Origin: Actinomadura graeca
GTDB lineage: Bacteria; Actinomycetota; Actinomycetes; Streptosporangiales; Streptosporangiaceae
Direction of reading: 5' to 3'
DNA: 64,000 nucleotides
Assembly (NCBI RefSeq): GCF_019175365.1
Contig: NZ_CP059572.1
Coordinates: 2,666,001-2,730,000, forward strand
The notes under the pieces are model-generated. The model had not been told where the DNA came from. It did not search any database and worked only from the letters and a program-made list of their open reading frames with translations. The stretch's first letter is position 1; every line of letters starts with the position of its first letter. This document shows positions 40,889 to 49,575 of the stretch, one piece after another. The position numbers and the translations under genes were made by a program.

Positions 40889-42495
40889 ATCTGAGCGGGG
40901 TGTGCCCGCTGACCGCCGACGCCGCGCTGCGGCGGGCGGCGGACGTGGCGGCGGACGTGCAGGCCGTCGTCTCGCGGCAGGGGAACATCACCTACGCGGA
41001 GCTGGACGCCGAGGTGACCGCCGTCCGCGCCGCGCTGGCCGCGGCGGGGGTGCGGCGCGGCGACCATGTCGCGGTCTGCCTCGGGAACGGTCCTCGGTGG
41101 GTGTCGCTGTTCGTGGCGATCGGCTCCCTCGGCGCGGTGACGGTGCCGGTCAACACCCGCCTGCGCGAGGACGAGATCGCCTACGTCCTGCGGCAGTCCC
41201 GCGCGACGCTGCTGTTCACCGCCGACCGGTTCCTCAACATCGACTTCACCGCGATGCTGCGGCGGATCTGCCCCGGCGTCGGCTCGTCCCTGCCCGACCC
41301 GGCGCTGCCCCACCTGCGGGACGTGGTCGTGCTCGGCAAGGACGTGCCGGAGTGCGCGCGGTCCTGGGAGACGTTCCTCGCCGGGCCCGCGCCCGAGGTG
41401 GAGCCGTGCTCCGACCCCGACGACGTGCTGCTGATCCAGTACACCTCCGGCACGACGTCCTACCCGAAGGGCGTGCTGCTGACCCACCGCAACATGTGCG
41501 CGGACGCGTTCTTCTCCGGCACGCGGCTCGGGCTGCGGGCCGGCGACCGGTTCCACAGCGCGCGGCCGTTCTTCCACGCGGCGGGCAGCACGCTGTCGGT
41601 GCTGGCGTGCCTCCAGCACGTCGCGACGCTCGTGACCATGGACCGGTTCGAGGCCGGTGAGGCGCTGCGGCTGATGGAGGCCGAGCGCTGCACCCACTTC
41701 TCCGGCAACGACACGATCGCGCTGATGCTGCTCGACCATCCGGACCTGCCCCGGCGGAGGCTGCGGCTTCGGGGGGCGTGGGCGGCGGCGTCACCGGCGA
41801 TCGTCCGGCGGATCATCGACGAGCTCGGCGCGGCCGAGTGCGTCGTCGGCTACGGGCTGTCCGAGGCGTCCCCGAACGTGGCGCAGTCGGCCTGGTGGGA
41901 GCCGGAGGAGGTGCGGGTCTCCGGGCGGATGCTGCCCGAGCCGGGGGTCGAGGTCCGGATCCGCGACACCGGGACCGGCCTCGACGTCCCCGCCGGGGAC
42001 ACCGGGGAGATCCTCGTGCGCGGCTGGAACGTCATGCGCGGCTACTACGAGATGCCCGAGGAGACGGCGGAGGCGCTGTCGCCGGACGGCTGGCTGTCCA
42101 CCGGCGACCTCGGCAGGCTCGGCCCGGACGGGCGGCTGGAGTTCACCGGCCGCGCCAAGGACCTCATCCGCGTCGGCGGGGAGAACGTCGCCCCCACCGA
42201 GGTCGAGGACGTCCTGCACCGGCATCCGAAGATCAAGCAGGCGGCGGTGGTCGGGGTGCCCGACGCGCGGCTGATCGAGGTCCCGTTCGCGTTCGTCGTG
42301 CTCACCGAGGGCTGCGAGGCCGGGCCGGAGGAGATCCTCGGCTGGGCGCGCGAGCGGCTGGCCGGGTTCAAGGCGCCGCGGCACCTGCGGGTCGTCGCCG
42401 GGTTCGAGGAGATCGGCATGACCGCGAGTTCCAAGGTGCAGAAACGGCACCTCGCCGAGCACGCGCGGCTGCTGCTGGAGTCGGAGGGCCGATGA
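40885..42495 (+). CDS. Acyl-CoA synthetase (AMP-forming)
   Basis: A protein of 536 aa from GTG 40885. The ANL-superfamily motifs run in order: YTSGTTSYPKGV (P-loop), GYGLSEASPN, STGDLG, GRAKDLIRVGGENVAPTEVE, and SSKVQKRHL with the catalytic Lys. It activates a carboxylic acid via the acyl-AMP and forms the CoA thioester. Length fits the medium-chain or aryl-acid group; the substrate is unknown. It overlaps both neighbours by 4 bp. Confidence 0.92.
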   Translation: MNLSGVCPLTADAALRRAADVAADVQAVVSRQGNITYAELDAEVTAVRAALAAAGVRRGDHVAVCLGNGPRWVSLFVAIGSLGAVTVPVNTRLREDEIAYVLRQSRATLLFTADRFLNIDFTAMLRRICPGVGSSLPDPALPHLRDVVVLGKDVPECARSWETFLAGPAPEVEPCSDPDDVLLIQYTSGTTSYPKGVLLTHRNMCADAFFSGTRLGLRAGDRFHSARPFFHAAGSTLSVLACLQHVATLVTMDRFEAGEALRLMEAERCTHFSGNDTIALMLLDHPDLPRRRLRLRGAWAAASPAIVRRIIDELGAAECVVGYGLSEASPNVAQSAWWEPEEVRVSGRMLPEPGVEVRIRDTGTGLDVPAGDTGEILVRGWNVMRGYYEMPEETAEALSPDGWLSTGDLGRLGPDGRLEFTGRAKDLIRVGGENVAPTEVEDVLHRHPKIKQAAVVGVPDARLIEVPFAFVVLTEGCEAGPEEILGWARERLAGFKAPRHLRVVAGFEEIGMTASSKVQKRHLAEHARLLLESEGR

Positions 42496-43454
42496 GGATC
42501 GAGACGCCCGTCACCCGGCTGCTGGGCGTGGACCTCCCGATCGTCCAGGCGGGCATGTCGTGGGCGTCGTCGGGGTCGGCGCTGCCGCTGGCGGTGTCCC
42601 GCGCCGGCGGGCTCGGCGTGATCGCCGCGGGGCCGATGCGGCTGCCCGACCTGGCGCGCGCCATCGACGAGGTCGAGGCGGGCACCGACCGGCCGTACGC
42701 GGTGAACCTGCCGCTGTACCGCAAGGGCGCCGAGGAGGTCATGGACCTGCTGTGCGCCCGGCGGATCCCGGTGCTGATCGCCTCGCAGGGCGGCCCCAAG
42801 CGCTACATCGAGCGGTTCAAGGACGCCGGGACGCTCTGCCTGCACGTCGTGGCGGGCGAGGAGCACGCGGCCAAGGCCGCCGGCGCCGGGGTGGACGCCC
42901 TCGTCGTCGTCGGCGCCGAGGCGGGCGGCCATCCGCCCGCGGGCCTGGTGTCCACCCTGGTGATGGTCAGGGCGGTGGCCCGGCACACGCCGGAGGTCCC
43001 GATCATCGCCTCCGGCGGTTTCGCCGACGGCGAGGGGCTGGCCGCCGCACTCGCGCTGGGCGCGGGCGCGGCGCAGTTCGGCACGCGGTTCCTGCTGAGC
43101 GAGGAGTCCGACCTGCACCCGGCGTACAAGGCCGCCGTGCTGGCCGCCGGGGTCGGCGACACCCGGACGGTCGGGCACCAGATCGGCATGATCCGGCTGC
43201 TGGCCAACGAGTTCGCCGACCGCATGACCGAACTGGAGCGCACCGCCGCGGCGCTGGAGCGGCGCCGCGCGGAGTTCGCCGCGTCCACGCTGCGGATGGC
43301 GGCCTTCGAGGGCGACGTCGTCCGCGGCAAGGTCGAGGCGGGCCAGTCGGCCGGGCTGATCGACGCGATCCTCCCCGCGGAGGTGATCGTCCGGACCCTC
43401 GCCGAGGAGTACGCGGCGGCGCTCACCCGGATGCCCGCCCCCCTGCGTGACTGA
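42492..43454 (+). CDS. Nitronate-monooxygenase-like flavoprotein
   Basis: A protein of 320 aa of the NMO/2-nitropropane-dioxygenase TIM barrel. VDLPIVQAGMSW at the N-terminus, GAEAGGHPPAG with the conserved His, IIASGGFADG and GTRFLLSEES for FMN binding. The group also includes enoyl-ACP reductase-like and other FMN enzymes, so the reaction is uncertain. It is the last gene of the CoA-ester operon and is followed by a strong bidirectional terminator. Confidence 0.87.
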   Translation: MRIETPVTRLLGVDLPIVQAGMSWASSGSALPLAVSRAGGLGVIAAGPMRLPDLARAIDEVEAGTDRPYAVNLPLYRKGAEEVMDLLCARRIPVLIASQGGPKRYIERFKDAGTLCLHVVAGEEHAAKAAGAGVDALVVVGAEAGGHPPAGLVSTLVMVRAVARHTPEVPIIASGGFADGEGLAAALALGAGAAQFGTRFLLSEESDLHPAYKAAVLAAGVGDTRTVGHQIGMIRLLANEFADRMTELERTAAALERRRAEFAASTLRMAAFEGDVVRGKVEAGQSAGLIDAILPAEVIVRTLAEEYAAALTRMPAPLRD

Positions 43455-43460
43455 CCGGGA

Positions 43461-43494
43461 CGTCCGCCGCCGGGCACCGGCCCGGCGGCGGACG
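43461..43494. terminator. Bidirectional terminator between convergent genes
   Basis: A perfect 14-bp stem, CGTCCGCCGCCGGG / CCCGGCGGCGGACG, with a 6-nt loop. It lies 6 bp after the flavoprotein stop and 8 bp before the stop of the convergent DoxX gene, so it can serve both. Confidence 0.75.
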
Positions 43495-43502
43495 CCTGAC
43501 GG

Positions 43503-44024
43503 TCAGCGCAGGGCGGGGAAGCGGCGGACGAGGCCGATGCGGGACCAGGGGCCGCCGAGCCCGAGCGTGTCACCGGCGTTGGCCCAGGCGACCGCGATCA
43601 GCAGCGCGGCGTAGATCCAGTGCTCGTCCATGAACGGGTTGGTCTCCAGCGGCAGGGACGCCGCGTACAGCATCGCGAGCAGGATCGTTCCACCTGCCGC
43701 GGCGATCCGCAGTCCGATGCCGAGGAGGAGTGCGACACCGAGTCCGGCGAGTCCGAACATGTAGGACACGTCGACCCAGGTCTGGCCGGCCATGGAGTGG
43801 AACATCCCCTTGAAGGGGCCCTCGACGTGGCTGAGGAAGCCCTTGGACGGGGACGTCCCGTCCAGCCAGCCGGAGGTGGCGGGCTTCCCGAGACCGAGCA
43901 GCTTGTCGAGGAAGGCCCAGGCGAAGATCCAGCCTAGGCAGAGGCGGCCGGCCGCCCAGGCGTAGGGGGCCTGGGTGTCGGCGGTGCGATGGGCGGGGGG
44001 CGTGGGATGCGTCCTGACGGACAT
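43503..44024 (-). CDS. DoxX-family membrane protein
   Basis: A protein of about 173 aa. GGGAG 5 nt upstream supports ATG 44024 over the one at 44036. There are four predicted TM helices, with LCLGWIFAWAFLDKLLGLG in the first and VSYMFGLAGLGVALLLGIG in the third. DoxX proteins are small quinone-linked or stress-related membrane subunits. It is divergent from the superoxide dismutase gene with a 230-bp gap, in which TATTGGC and CATTGGC recur at about 50-bp distance; a role in redox stress fits the neighbour. Confidence 0.82.
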   Translation of the reverse strand: MSVRTHPTPPAHRTADTQAPYAWAAGRLCLGWIFAWAFLDKLLGLGKPATSGWLDGTSPSKGFLSHVEGPFKGMFHSMAGQTWVDVSYMFGLAGLGVALLLGIGLRIAAAGGTILLAMLYAASLPLETNPFMDEHWIYAALLIAVAWANAGDTLGLGGPWSRIGLVRRFPALR

Positions 44025-44254
44025 GGGGGCTCCCATTGGCGGGGGACAGGGTAAGCCATCTGATCGGTAAGTTTCCTATTGGCTCACCGTTCTGGCTAGA
44101 CCTTTCCACCATCAAAGTGACCTTCGCTGCCAACCCCTGTTCGCTGCCTGCCCGATCCGGCGCGGCGCATTGCCCCGCGGGGGCCCCCGGCGCTACCAAG
44201 GCACCCGGTGGGCGCCTAACCCCGTTCCGCCCGCCGGTCTGGAGAGGTGACGAG

Positions 44255-44899
44255 ATGAAGAGGATTGTGTCGATCGCCCAGTTGACAGCCCTGGCCACCC
44301 TCGGCGGGCTGGCCGGGACGGTGGCGGTCTCGGCGGCCGTGAACGCGGCCACCGACGCGGGACGGCGTGACCTGACGGCGCAGATCCGCGACGTGAAGGG
44401 CGAGGTCGTCGGCACGCTGACCGTCGCGCCGATGGGCAAGCAGGAACGGCTGAGCGTGCGGGTCATGAACGTCGCGCCGGGCTTCCACGGGTTCCACATC
44501 CACACCACCGGCAAGTGCGACCCCAATGCCGTGGACCCCAGCACCGGCAAGGTCAGCCCGTTCTTCACCGCCGGGACCCACCTGAACCTGGACTCCACGC
44601 ACACCCATCCCTCGCACTCGGGCGACCTGCCCAACCTGCTGGTCAACCAGGACGGGCGCGGGCAGGGCGAGGCGATCACCGACCGCTTCACCGCGGAGAA
44701 CCTGATGGACGCCGACGGCAGCGCGATCATCATCCACGTGAACCCGGACAACCATGCCAACATCCCTGACCGCTACGCCACCGCCGACGGCAAGAAGGGC
44801 CCGGACGCCGGCACCCTCGCCACGGGCGACGCCGGCGGCCGCGCCGCGTGCGGCGTGATCAGTCAGTCCGGCAAGTCGGGCAAGTCCGGTAAGGGCTGA
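44255..44899 (+). CDS. sodC: Secreted Cu/Zn superoxide dismutase
   Basis: A protein of 214 aa; GGAGAGG precedes ATG 44255. A hydrophobic N-terminal segment (QLTALATLGGLAGTVAVSA) is a signal peptide or anchor. GFHGFHIHTTGKCD gives two Cu ligands and a disulfide Cys, HTHPSHSGDLPNLL gives Zn ligands, and IIIHVNPDNHANIP plus RAACGVI complete the site. It converts superoxide to peroxide outside the membrane. The C-terminus is a short Ser/Gly/Lys repeat tail (SGKSGKSGKG). It is followed by a 15-bp terminator stem. Confidence 0.93.
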   Translation: MKRIVSIAQLTALATLGGLAGTVAVSAAVNAATDAGRRDLTAQIRDVKGEVVGTLTVAPMGKQERLSVRVMNVAPGFHGFHIHTTGKCDPNAVDPSTGKVSPFFTAGTHLNLDSTHTHPSHSGDLPNLLVNQDGRGQGEAITDRFTAENLMDADGSAIIIHVNPDNHANIPDRYATADGKKGPDAGTLATGDAGGRAACGVISQSGKSGKSGKG

Positions 44900-44928
44900 G
44901 TCCACCCGGGGCCGAGCCGCCCGGGACC

Positions 44929-44965
44929 GCCCTCCGGTCCTCGCGTCCGGCGAGGACCGGAGGGC
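44929..44965 (+). terminator. Terminator of sodC
   Basis: A perfect 15-bp stem, GCCCTCCGGTCCTCG / CGAGGACCGGAGGGC, with a 7-nt loop, 30 bp past the sodC stop. There is no T-tract, as is common in high-GC actinomycetes. Confidence 0.72.
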
Positions 44966-45008
44966 CGGGCCGGTGCCGGGCCATGCCGGGGCGACGGCGG
45001 CCCGGCCG

Positions 45009-45035
45009 GCCGGCCCGGCGGAAGGCCGGGCCGGC
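45009..45035 (-). terminator. Hairpin after the leftward polyketide operon
   Basis: An 11-bp stem, GCCGGCCCGGC / GCCGGGCCGGC, with a 5-nt loop, 30 bp past the stop of the last cluster gene. The flanks repeat GGCCGGCCC, so alternative pairings exist. It probably terminates the leftward operon. Confidence 0.5.
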
Positions 45036-45064
45036 GAGGGCCGGCCCGGCGCGAGCGGTCCCGG

Positions 45065-45715
45065 TCAGTAGCCCGGGGAGACGGTGGCCCGGTGGAAGTC
45101 GGGATCGTCGAGGATCCCGATCAGACAGTCGGCCAGGTCGGCGCGGGAGATGCGGTAGGCGCCGCGCAGGCCCCCCTCCACCCCGATGCGGTAGTCGCGG
45201 GTGAGTGCGCCCCCGGTGAGCCGGGGCGGCCGGATGATCGTCCAGTCGAGGCCGGACCCGCGCACGACCCGCTCCATCGCGCGCGCGTCGGTGAAGGGAT
45301 GCTTGAGGATCCGCCGGACCAGGGGCTTGACGACGAGGCGCGCGAACGGGTCGTCCTTCGCCTCGGTGTAGGCGGCGCTGACGCTCACGATCACCAGGCG
45401 CCTCACCTCCGCCCTCGCCATCGCCGTGGTCACGCTCTCGGCGGCCTTCTCGCGGACCCGCGACGGCGCCCTCCCCGCCGAGCCGAGGACGGAGACGACC
45501 GCGTCGCGCCCGGAGACGAACGGCTCGATCTCGGCCGGGTTCATGACGTCGGCGCGGACCGCGAGGAACCGTCCCCCGGCCTCCGGCATCCGGTCGGCCA
45601 GGGCCGCCGGGTCGCCGCGGACCACGGCGGTCACCTCGTGGCCCGCGTCGAGCGCCTGGCGGACGAACGGGCCGCCGGTGCTGCCCGTCGCGCCGAACAC
45701 CGTCAGCCGCATCAC
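45065..45715 (-). CDS. NAD(P)-binding atypical SDR (NmrA/SDR5-like)
   Basis: A protein of 216 aa. The Rossmann motif FGATGSTGGPFVRQAL is at residues 7-22, then VTAVVRG and LVIVSVSAAY. There is no canonical YxxxK pair, which is usual for atypical NmrA-type sensors and reductases. The GTG at 45715 overlaps the previous TGA (GTGA), with an ATG as the next codon. It is the last gene of the leftward polyketide operon; it could reduce a tailoring intermediate, or be a redox sensor carried along. Confidence 0.8.
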   Translation of the reverse strand: MMRLTVFGATGSTGGPFVRQALDAGHEVTAVVRGDPAALADRMPEAGGRFLAVRADVMNPAEIEPFVSGRDAVVSVLGSAGRAPSRVREKAAESVTTAMARAEVRRLVIVSVSAAYTEAKDDPFARLVVKPLVRRILKHPFTDARAMERVVRGSGLDWTIIRPPRLTGGALTRDYRIGVEGGLRGAYRISRADLADCLIGILDDPDFHRATVSPGY

Positions 45716-47103
45716 GACCCTCCCCGGCCGCCGGGCAGGTGCGGGGCGTCGAAGGGGCGCAGGTAGGGGCCGGGGTCGGCGTCGGTGAACGCCGGGACCG
45801 CCGGGTCGATGTCCTGCGCGGCGCGGTTGAGCGCGGCCGGGTCGAGCGTCCAGGTCGCCCCGTCCAGCCGGGCCTCCAGGGTCGTGATCGCCGTCAGTAC
45901 CTCACCGGTGGTGAAATTGCAGTGGCCCGCGCGCCGCACGTACGCCTGCCCCAGCAGCGCGTCGTCGCCGACGAGGCGCCGGTACCCGTTCTGCACCTGG
46001 ATCGGCACCACGCCGTCGCCCGTGGTGTGGACGGTCAGCATCGGCGTCCTCAGCGTCCCGGCGAACACGCTGCCCCGGGCCAGGCGCGCCACCGCGGACG
46101 GGTCGGCCCGCACCGCAGCGCCCTTGTTCAAGGCCGTCAGGTCCTTCTTCAGCGACAGACCCGCCTTGCCGTACAGCGTCTCCACCTCCTTCTTGTCAGA
46201 GGACTTGGCGAGCAGCGAGCGGTAGTCGACGCCCCGGTTCCACGAGACGTTGCCTCCGGTGCGGGCCTCGATCTCCGCCCGCCACGTGTAGGCGACGTTG
46301 AAGAAGGGGCCGACCATGTGCCTTTGCTGGTTGACCTCCCAGGTGTCGTAGTCGTCCGGGGCCGGTTCGGGCACCATCGGGCCCGGCCAGGGAGGAAGGT
46401 TGTAGAGGGCGGCCGCCAGGGAGACGCGGGCCCGCCCTTCCGGGGTCTCCTGCGCCCGGCGCACCGCGGCCGTCGCCTTCGCCGCCCACTGCGCCGCGGT
46501 GGCCTGGTCGGGGACGCCGGTCAGCGGCACGTCGTCGAGGCCGCCGATGAGCGTCCTGACCGCGTGCGTGGTGTCCAGGAGGGCGTTGAAGTGGGCGACG
46601 CCGCCCTGCTGGAGCCCGCAGAGCGCGAGGGTCCCGTCGAAGCGCCCGCCGTGCCGCTCCGCCAGCGCCGTGGTCACGAGCCCGCCGTAGGACGTCCCCC
46701 AGGCGATCTTGCGCCGCGGCGCGCCGAAGCGGCGGGTGAACTCGTCGAGGGTGGCGAGCTGGTCGGGGACGGCCTCGCCCACGGCCCATCCCGTCCGGGA
46801 GTAGGACGAGCCGATGAGGGCGTAGCCGCGGGCGAGGGCGGCGTCCCGGACGGCGTCGGTGGTGGTGTTGCGCGCCGGGTTCGGCTGCCCCTCCGCCACA
46901 TAGCCGTGGCTGTAGAGCAGCACCGTCCCGTTCCAGCCGGACGGGACGTCCATGGCCCAGGTGGCGCCGCTGGGGAGCGTGCCCTCCACATGGCCGGGGG
47001 GTGTGTCGGCCCGCGCGCCCCCCGCGCCGGCGACCAGCGGCGCGGTGAGCAGCAGGGCGGAGCCGATGGCCGTTAACCGCATGCGAGTCCTCTCGTCAGT
47101 CAT
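45712..47103 (-). CDS. Secreted alpha/beta hydrolase
   Basis: A protein of 463 aa. A signal peptide (LTAIGSALLLTAPLVAGAGG) ends near residue 32. The nucleophile elbow is GTSYGG near residue 138; TTGDGVVP and AGHCNFT carry candidate Asp and His of the triad. The gene overlaps the KS-beta 3' end by 8 bp, so it is co-translated with a polyketide synthase subunit although the product is exported. It might hydrolyse an ester of the secreted product; this is inference only. Confidence 0.83.
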   Translation of the reverse strand: MTDERTRMRLTAIGSALLLTAPLVAGAGGARADTPPGHVEGTLPSGATWAMDVPSGWNGTVLLYSHGYVAEGQPNPARNTTTDAVRDAALARGYALIGSSYSRTGWAVGEAVPDQLATLDEFTRRFGAPRRKIAWGTSYGGLVTTALAERHGGRFDGTLALCGLQQGGVAHFNALLDTTHAVRTLIGGLDDVPLTGVPDQATAAQWAAKATAAVRRAQETPEGRARVSLAAALYNLPPWPGPMVPEPAPDDYDTWEVNQQRHMVGPFFNVAYTWRAEIEARTGGNVSWNRGVDYRSLLAKSSDKKEVETLYGKAGLSLKKDLTALNKGAAVRADPSAVARLARGSVFAGTLRTPMLTVHTTGDGVVPIQVQNGYRRLVGDDALLGQAYVRRAGHCNFTTGEVLTAITTLEARLDGATWTLDPAALNRAAQDIDPAVPAFTDADPGPYLRPFDAPHLPGGRGGS

Positions 47104-48322
47104 CGGGCGTCCTGAGGACGGCCGCGGAGTTGAAGCCCCCGGCGCCGCGCGCCACCACGAGGACGGCGGAGAGCCCGGGCGCCTCCCGCGGGGAGGTGAC
47201 CAGGTCCAGGTCGTCCCGCCCGTCCAGGTTCACCGAGGGCGGGATGATCCCGGTGCTCAGCGCCTGCGCGGCCCAGGCCAGGTCGAGGGCGGCGCCGCCG
47301 GAGCACAGGCGCCCGGTCATGGTCTTCGGCACCGTCACCGGGACCCGCCGCGGCCCGAACACCTCGCGCAGCGCGGCGGCCTCCAGCCGGTCGGACTCGG
47401 GGACGCCCGCGCCGTCGGCGAAGACGGCGCCGACGCCGTCCGGCGCGACGCCGGCGCGGTCGAGGGCCAGCCGCATCGCCCGCGCGAGCTGCCCGTGGTC
47501 GGGCGCGGCGTCGGTGACGTGGAACGCGTCGTGGGTGGAGGCGGTGCCGGCGACCTCGGCGTACACCTGCGGCGCGCCGCGGCGGCGGGCGTGTGCCTGC
47601 TCCTCGACGACGAGCATCGCGCCGCCCTCCCCCGGCACGTGGCCCGTGGCGTCGGCGGCGAACGGGCGGTACGCGCGGGCGGGGTCGGTCTCCCCGCTCA
47701 GCGCGCCCGTGCCGGACTGGCAGGCCAGCGCGTACGGCGACAGCGGCGCCTCGGTGCCGCCGGTCACCACCGCCGCGAGCCCCCGGCGGATCTGCCGGCG
47801 CGCCGCGGCCAGCGCGTCCACGGCCCCGGCGGCGTCGGCCACCAGCACGCCGCAGGCGCCCTTGAGCTTGTGCTTGATGGAGATCTGGCCGCTGCTCGCC
47901 GCGTAGAACCAGCCGATCGACTGGTAGGCGCTCACCTGGCGGGGGCCGTCCTTCCACAGCGCCTGGATCTCCCGCTGCCCGAAGGCGTTGCCGCCGGACG
48001 CGCTCGCCGTCAGCACCGACAGCTTGAACGGGTCCTCCTTCGCCGGGTCGAGCGCGGCGTCGACGAGCCCGAGCTGGGTGGCCGCGAGGGCCATCCACGT
48101 CCACCGGTCGGTCTGGACGGCGAGCCGGTTCTCGACGAACTCCGAGTGCTCGAACCCCTCGACCTGCCCGGCGAGGCGCACCGGCAGCGCGGAGGCGTCG
48201 AAGTCGCGGACGGGCGCGATCCGGCAGTCGCCCGCCAGCGTCGCCTCCCAGTGCCCGGTGACGCCGATGCCGGTCGGCGCGACGACGCCGAGGCCGGTGA
48301 TGACGGCGCGGCGGGCCCTCAT
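47096..48322 (-). CDS. Type II PKS chain-length factor (KS-beta)
   Basis: A protein of 408 aa of thiolase fold. ITGLGVVAPTGIGV is at the N-terminus. At the site where KS-alpha has its Cys, and where KS-beta usually has Gln, the sequence reads VADAAGAVDAL, with Ala164 in that position. It lies directly after KS-alpha (ATGA overlap), as in nearly all type II clusters. It forms the heterodimer that sets chain length. The Gln change could alter malonyl decarboxylation for priming. Confidence 0.9.
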   Translation of the reverse strand: MRARRAVITGLGVVAPTGIGVTGHWEATLAGDCRIAPVRDFDASALPVRLAGQVEGFEHSEFVENRLAVQTDRWTWMALAATQLGLVDAALDPAKEDPFKLSVLTASASGGNAFGQREIQALWKDGPRQVSAYQSIGWFYAASSGQISIKHKLKGACGVLVADAAGAVDALAAARRQIRRGLAAVVTGGTEAPLSPYALACQSGTGALSGETDPARAYRPFAADATGHVPGEGGAMLVVEEQAHARRRGAPQVYAEVAGTASTHDAFHVTDAAPDHGQLARAMRLALDRAGVAPDGVGAVFADGAGVPESDRLEAAALREVFGPRRVPVTVPKTMTGRLCSGGAALDLAWAAQALSTGIIPPSVNLDGRDDLDLVTSPREAPGLSAVLVVARGAGGFNSAAVLRTPDD

Positions 48323-49575
48323 GACAGCGCCCCCGCCCGGCTGAACACCATCGCGGACTGGAACCCGCCGAAGCCGCTGCCCGCCGACAGGACGTGGTCG
48401 ACGCGCGCCTCCCGCGCCACCAGCGGCGTGTAGTCCAGGTCGCAGTCGGGGTCGGCGGTGTGCAGGTTCGCGGTGGGCGGCACCACGCCCCGGTCGATGA
48501 CCAGCGCGCACGCCGCCATCTCGATGGAGCCGATCGCGCCCAGCGAGTGCCCGATCACCGACTTGATCGAGCTGATCGGCACGTCCCGCGCGGCCTCGCC
48601 GAGGGCGCGCTTGTACGCGGCGGTCTCGTGCCGGTCGTTCTGCTTGGTGCCCGAGCCGTGCGCGCTGATGTAGCCGATGTCGTCGGCGTTCAGGAACGCC
48701 TGGTCCAGCGCGTCCACGATCGCCTCGCCGAGCTCGAACCCGTCGGGCCGCAGCCCGGTCATGTGGAAGCCGTTGGCGCGCGCCGCGTACCCGCTGACCT
48801 CGCAGTACACCTCGGCCCCGCGGGCCCGCGCGTGCTCCAGCTCCTCCAGGACGAGGACGGCGGCGCCCTCCCCCAGCACGAAGCCCTTGCGGTCGTTGTC
48901 GAACGGCCGGGACGCCCCCTCCGGGTCGTCGTTGGACGGCGTCGTGGCGCGGATCGCGTCGAAGCACGCGACCGTGATCGGGGAGATCGGCGCGTCGGAC
49001 GCCCCCGCGATCATCACGTCGGCCTCGCCGTCCTGGATGAGCTGGAGGGCGTGCCCGAGCGCGTCGATCCCGGACGTGCAGCCGGTCGAGACCACCCCGG
49101 CCGGGCCGTGCACCCCGTACCGGGCCGACAGCTCGGCCGCCGCGCTGGACGGCACGAGCGCCTGGTAGAGGAACGGCATGGCGTGCCGGTGGTCGACGAC
49201 CCAGTCGCGGCCGTGGTCGCTGGCGACGACGTACTCGTCCTCCAGCGTGATCGTCGCGCCGACGGCGGAGCCGATCGACACGCCGACCCGGTCGCGGTCG
49301 GTGAACTCGATGCCGGAGTCGGCGAGCGCCTCGTCCGCGCACGCCACCGTGAACTGCACGAACCGGTCCATCCGCCGTGTCTCGCGCGGCGTCAGCCCGT
49401 ACCGGGCCGGATCGAAGTCGATCTCGGCGGCGATCCGCGACCGGTAACCGGACGGCTCGAACGCGGTGATCCGCCGGACGGCGGGCTTGCCGTCGACGAT
49501 GCGCTGCCAGAACTCCTCGCGGGACGGGCCGCCGGGCGCGACGACCCCGATCCCGGTGACCGCCACCCTCCTCAT
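48319..49575 (-). CDS. Type II PKS ketosynthase (KS-alpha)
   Basis: A protein of 418 aa. The active-site Cys166 is in VVSTGCTSGIDALG; the His residues are in ISAHGSGTKQND and SVIGHSLGAIGS. This is a complete condensing enzyme and pairs with the KS-beta encoded next. The gene is coupled by 4 bp to the aromatase-cupin gene upstream. Gene order aromatase/cupin, KS-alpha, KS-beta and the nearby ACP resembles the whiE spore-pigment clusters. Confidence 0.95.
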   Translation of the reverse strand: MRRVAVTGIGVVAPGGPSREEFWQRIVDGKPAVRRITAFEPSGYRSRIAAEIDFDPARYGLTPRETRRMDRFVQFTVACADEALADSGIEFTDRDRVGVSIGSAVGATITLEDEYVVASDHGRDWVVDHRHAMPFLYQALVPSSAAAELSARYGVHGPAGVVSTGCTSGIDALGHALQLIQDGEADVMIAGASDAPISPITVACFDAIRATTPSNDDPEGASRPFDNDRKGFVLGEGAAVLVLEELEHARARGAEVYCEVSGYAARANGFHMTGLRPDGFELGEAIVDALDQAFLNADDIGYISAHGSGTKQNDRHETAAYKRALGEAARDVPISSIKSVIGHSLGAIGSIEMAACALVIDRGVVPPTANLHTADPDCDLDYTPLVAREARVDHVLSAGSGFGGFQSAMVFSRAGALS

